Source: Thermoleophilaceae bacterium
GTDB taxonomy: Bacteria; Actinomycetota; Thermoleophilia; Solirubrobacterales; Thermoleophilaceae
DNA length: 6,686 nt
Assembly (NCBI GenBank): GCA_013696425.1
Contig: JACCYP010000253.1
Location: forward strand, 1 to 6,686
Direction: 5' to 3'
Below, in pieces: positions 5,758-6,686 of the stretch. The position numbers were made by a program, and so were the translations under genes. The notes below the pieces were generated by a model. The model made no database searches, was not told where the DNA came from, and saw only the letters and a list, made by a program, of their open reading frames with translations. Positions within the stretch are counted from its first letter, which is position 1; each line of letters starts with the position of its first letter.

Positions 5758-6686
5758 CTAAAACGAGCCGTCGGGCAGCAGGCGCAGGCGGCGGCCGAAG
5801 AAGTCCTTCTCGCCCAGGCGGTTCACGAGTTGGGTCGAGGCCCGGCTCGAGTCGGGCACCGGGATGCCGGGGCCGATCAGCTTCATCGACCGGAAGCGGC
5901 CGCCACGCAGGGCGCCCTCGGGTGAGAGGTTCACCTGCAGCAGCCCGGTGAGGCTGAGCGTCCCGCCCTGTGCGAAGTTGCGCCAGCCCGCGAAGTTGCC
6001 GAGCGAGTAGGCGATCACCTTGCCGCGGTAGACCTCGATCCCGCGCAGCACGTGCGGCCCGGAGCCGAGCACGACGTCGGCGCCGGCATCGACCACGGCG
6101 TGGGTGAAGGCGCGGGTGTTGCCGCGGTCCTGGCCGAAGGCCTTCTCGCGGCCGTATGGCACGCGCGTCTTCGACGTGCCCTCCGCGCCGGCGTGCATCA
6201 GCACCGCCACCACGTCGGCGCGCTTCCTCGCCCGCCGGACGGTCGAGCGGGCGGCGGGGATGTTGCGGATGTCGGCCACGCCCGAGTTCGGCGCGAAGCC
6301 GACCAGGGCCACCCTCACCCCGCGCACGGTGAGCACCGTGATCTCGCCCGGGCGCCCGGTCACGGCGAGCCCCGCGCCGCTCACGGCGGCCACGGTCTGC
6401 GACCGCCCGCGGGCGCCGAAGTCGCCCGAGTGGTTGTTGGCGAGGTTCATCGCGTCGAAGCCCGCCCACGCGAGTGCGGGCGCATTTCGCGGCGGCGCCT
6501 GGAAGGAGAAGCAGTTGCCCTTGCCGTTCTTCCCGCCGCATTTCCCCCCGCCCCCGGTCGAGTAGGTGCCCTCGAGGTTGCCGATGGCGAGGTCGGCGCC
6601 CCGGAGGGCGTCGCCGAAGGGCCCCACTGCGGTGGCGGGGTCGGCGTCGAGGCGGTCGCGCAGGCTGCCCTCGAAGTAGGTATCGC
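5758..6686 (-). CDS. CapA/PgsA family protein (poly-gamma-glutamate synthesis CapA-like, metallophosphoesterase fold), 5' end cut by window
   Basis: 308 C-terminal residues are visible, and the frame is open to the right edge. The internal GTG at 6627 is not likely the start, because coding continues upstream. Numbering from the window edge, the CapA motifs are GNLEGT (35-40), NLANNHSGDFG (80-90, with the metal-site Asn-His), a His-containing MHAGAEG (163-169), GSGPHV (207-212) and YSLGNF (226-231). GSGPH replaces the more common GHHPH, and HAG replaces HWG, marking a divergent subgroup. A Gly/Lys-rich insertion with two cysteines (Cys49 and Cys58) follows GNLEGTYST. CapA proteins are usually exported and membrane-anchored, but the N-terminal signal region is outside the window. 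The family is linked to poly-gamma-glutamate capsule and cell-envelope functions. No pgsB or pgsC is nearby, so a role in capsule synthesis is not supported here. The gene is convergent with the synthase gene. Confidence 0.88.
   Translation of the reverse strand, partial: DTYFEGSLRDRLDADPATAVGPFGDALRGADLAIGNLEGTYSTGGGGKCGGKNGKGNCFSFQAPPRNAPALAWAGFDAMNLANNHSGDFGARGRSQTVAAVSGAGLAVTGRPGEITVLTVRGVRVALVGFAPNSGVADIRNIPAARSTVRRARKRADVVAVLMHAGAEGTSKTRVPYGREKAFGQDRGNTRAFTHAVVDAGADVVLGSGPHVLRGIEVYRGKVIAYSLGNFAGWRNFAQGGTLSLTGLLQVNLSPEGALRGGRFRSMKLIGPGIPVPDSSRASTQLVNRLGEKDFFGRRLRLLPDGSF

Noticed and set aside
4780..5925. A long plus-strand frame of 381 codons spanning the end of the SPT-like gene and into the CapA-like gene
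   Set aside because: The translation is Arg-rich without recognisable motifs, and it overlaps well-supported genes on both sides. It is a GC-driven shadow.

Overview
The window is very GC-rich, almost wholly coding and uses GTG and TTG starts. Together with the look of its proteins this suggests a high-GC actinobacterium, possibly the Thermoleophilia (Solirubrobacterales/Gaiellales group). The lineage call is inferred from general sequence character, not from a search. No tRNA, rRNA, CRISPR array, insertion sequence or phage gene was seen.

Layout. (1) Positions 1-2076, plus strand: the end of a tightly overlapped ABC importer operon. It holds an ATPase fragment, a permease (ATGA overlap) and a lipoprotein substrate-binding protein (TTGA overlap). 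The binding protein is of the NMT1/THI5 type and looks like ThiY, so the operon probably salvages a thiamine pyrimidine precursor. (2) Positions 2042-2884, minus strand: an AlkA-like DNA-3-methyladenine glycosylase that overlaps the binding-protein gene tail-to-tail by 35 bp. (3) Positions 3000-4450, minus strand: a two-gene unit of a 388-residue tandem GNAT-fold acyltransferase-like protein and a translationally coupled (GTGA) 95-residue single-pass membrane protein. A hairpin at 2953-2970 probably separates it from the glycosylase gene. (4) Positions 4469-5704, plus strand: a PLP-dependent alpha-oxoamine synthase that closely resembles bacterial serine palmitoyltransferase, divergent from the GNAT gene with only about 18 bp between starts. 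(5) Positions 5758-6686, minus strand: the C-terminal part of a CapA/PgsA-type metallophosphoesterase-fold protein, convergent with the synthase and separated from it by a short hairpin-bearing gap.

The most interesting part is the divergent pair at 3284-5704. A serine-palmitoyltransferase-like enzyme makes a long-chain oxo-amine from an amino acid and an acyl thioester. A GNAT-type N-acyltransferase beside it could then acylate the amine, which is the logic of bacterial ceramide synthesis. No ceramide reductase, acyl carrier protein or acyl-ACP ligase lies in the window, so a sphingolipid-like pathway is a hypothesis. The transporter, DNA repair and CapA-like genes look like unrelated neighbours.
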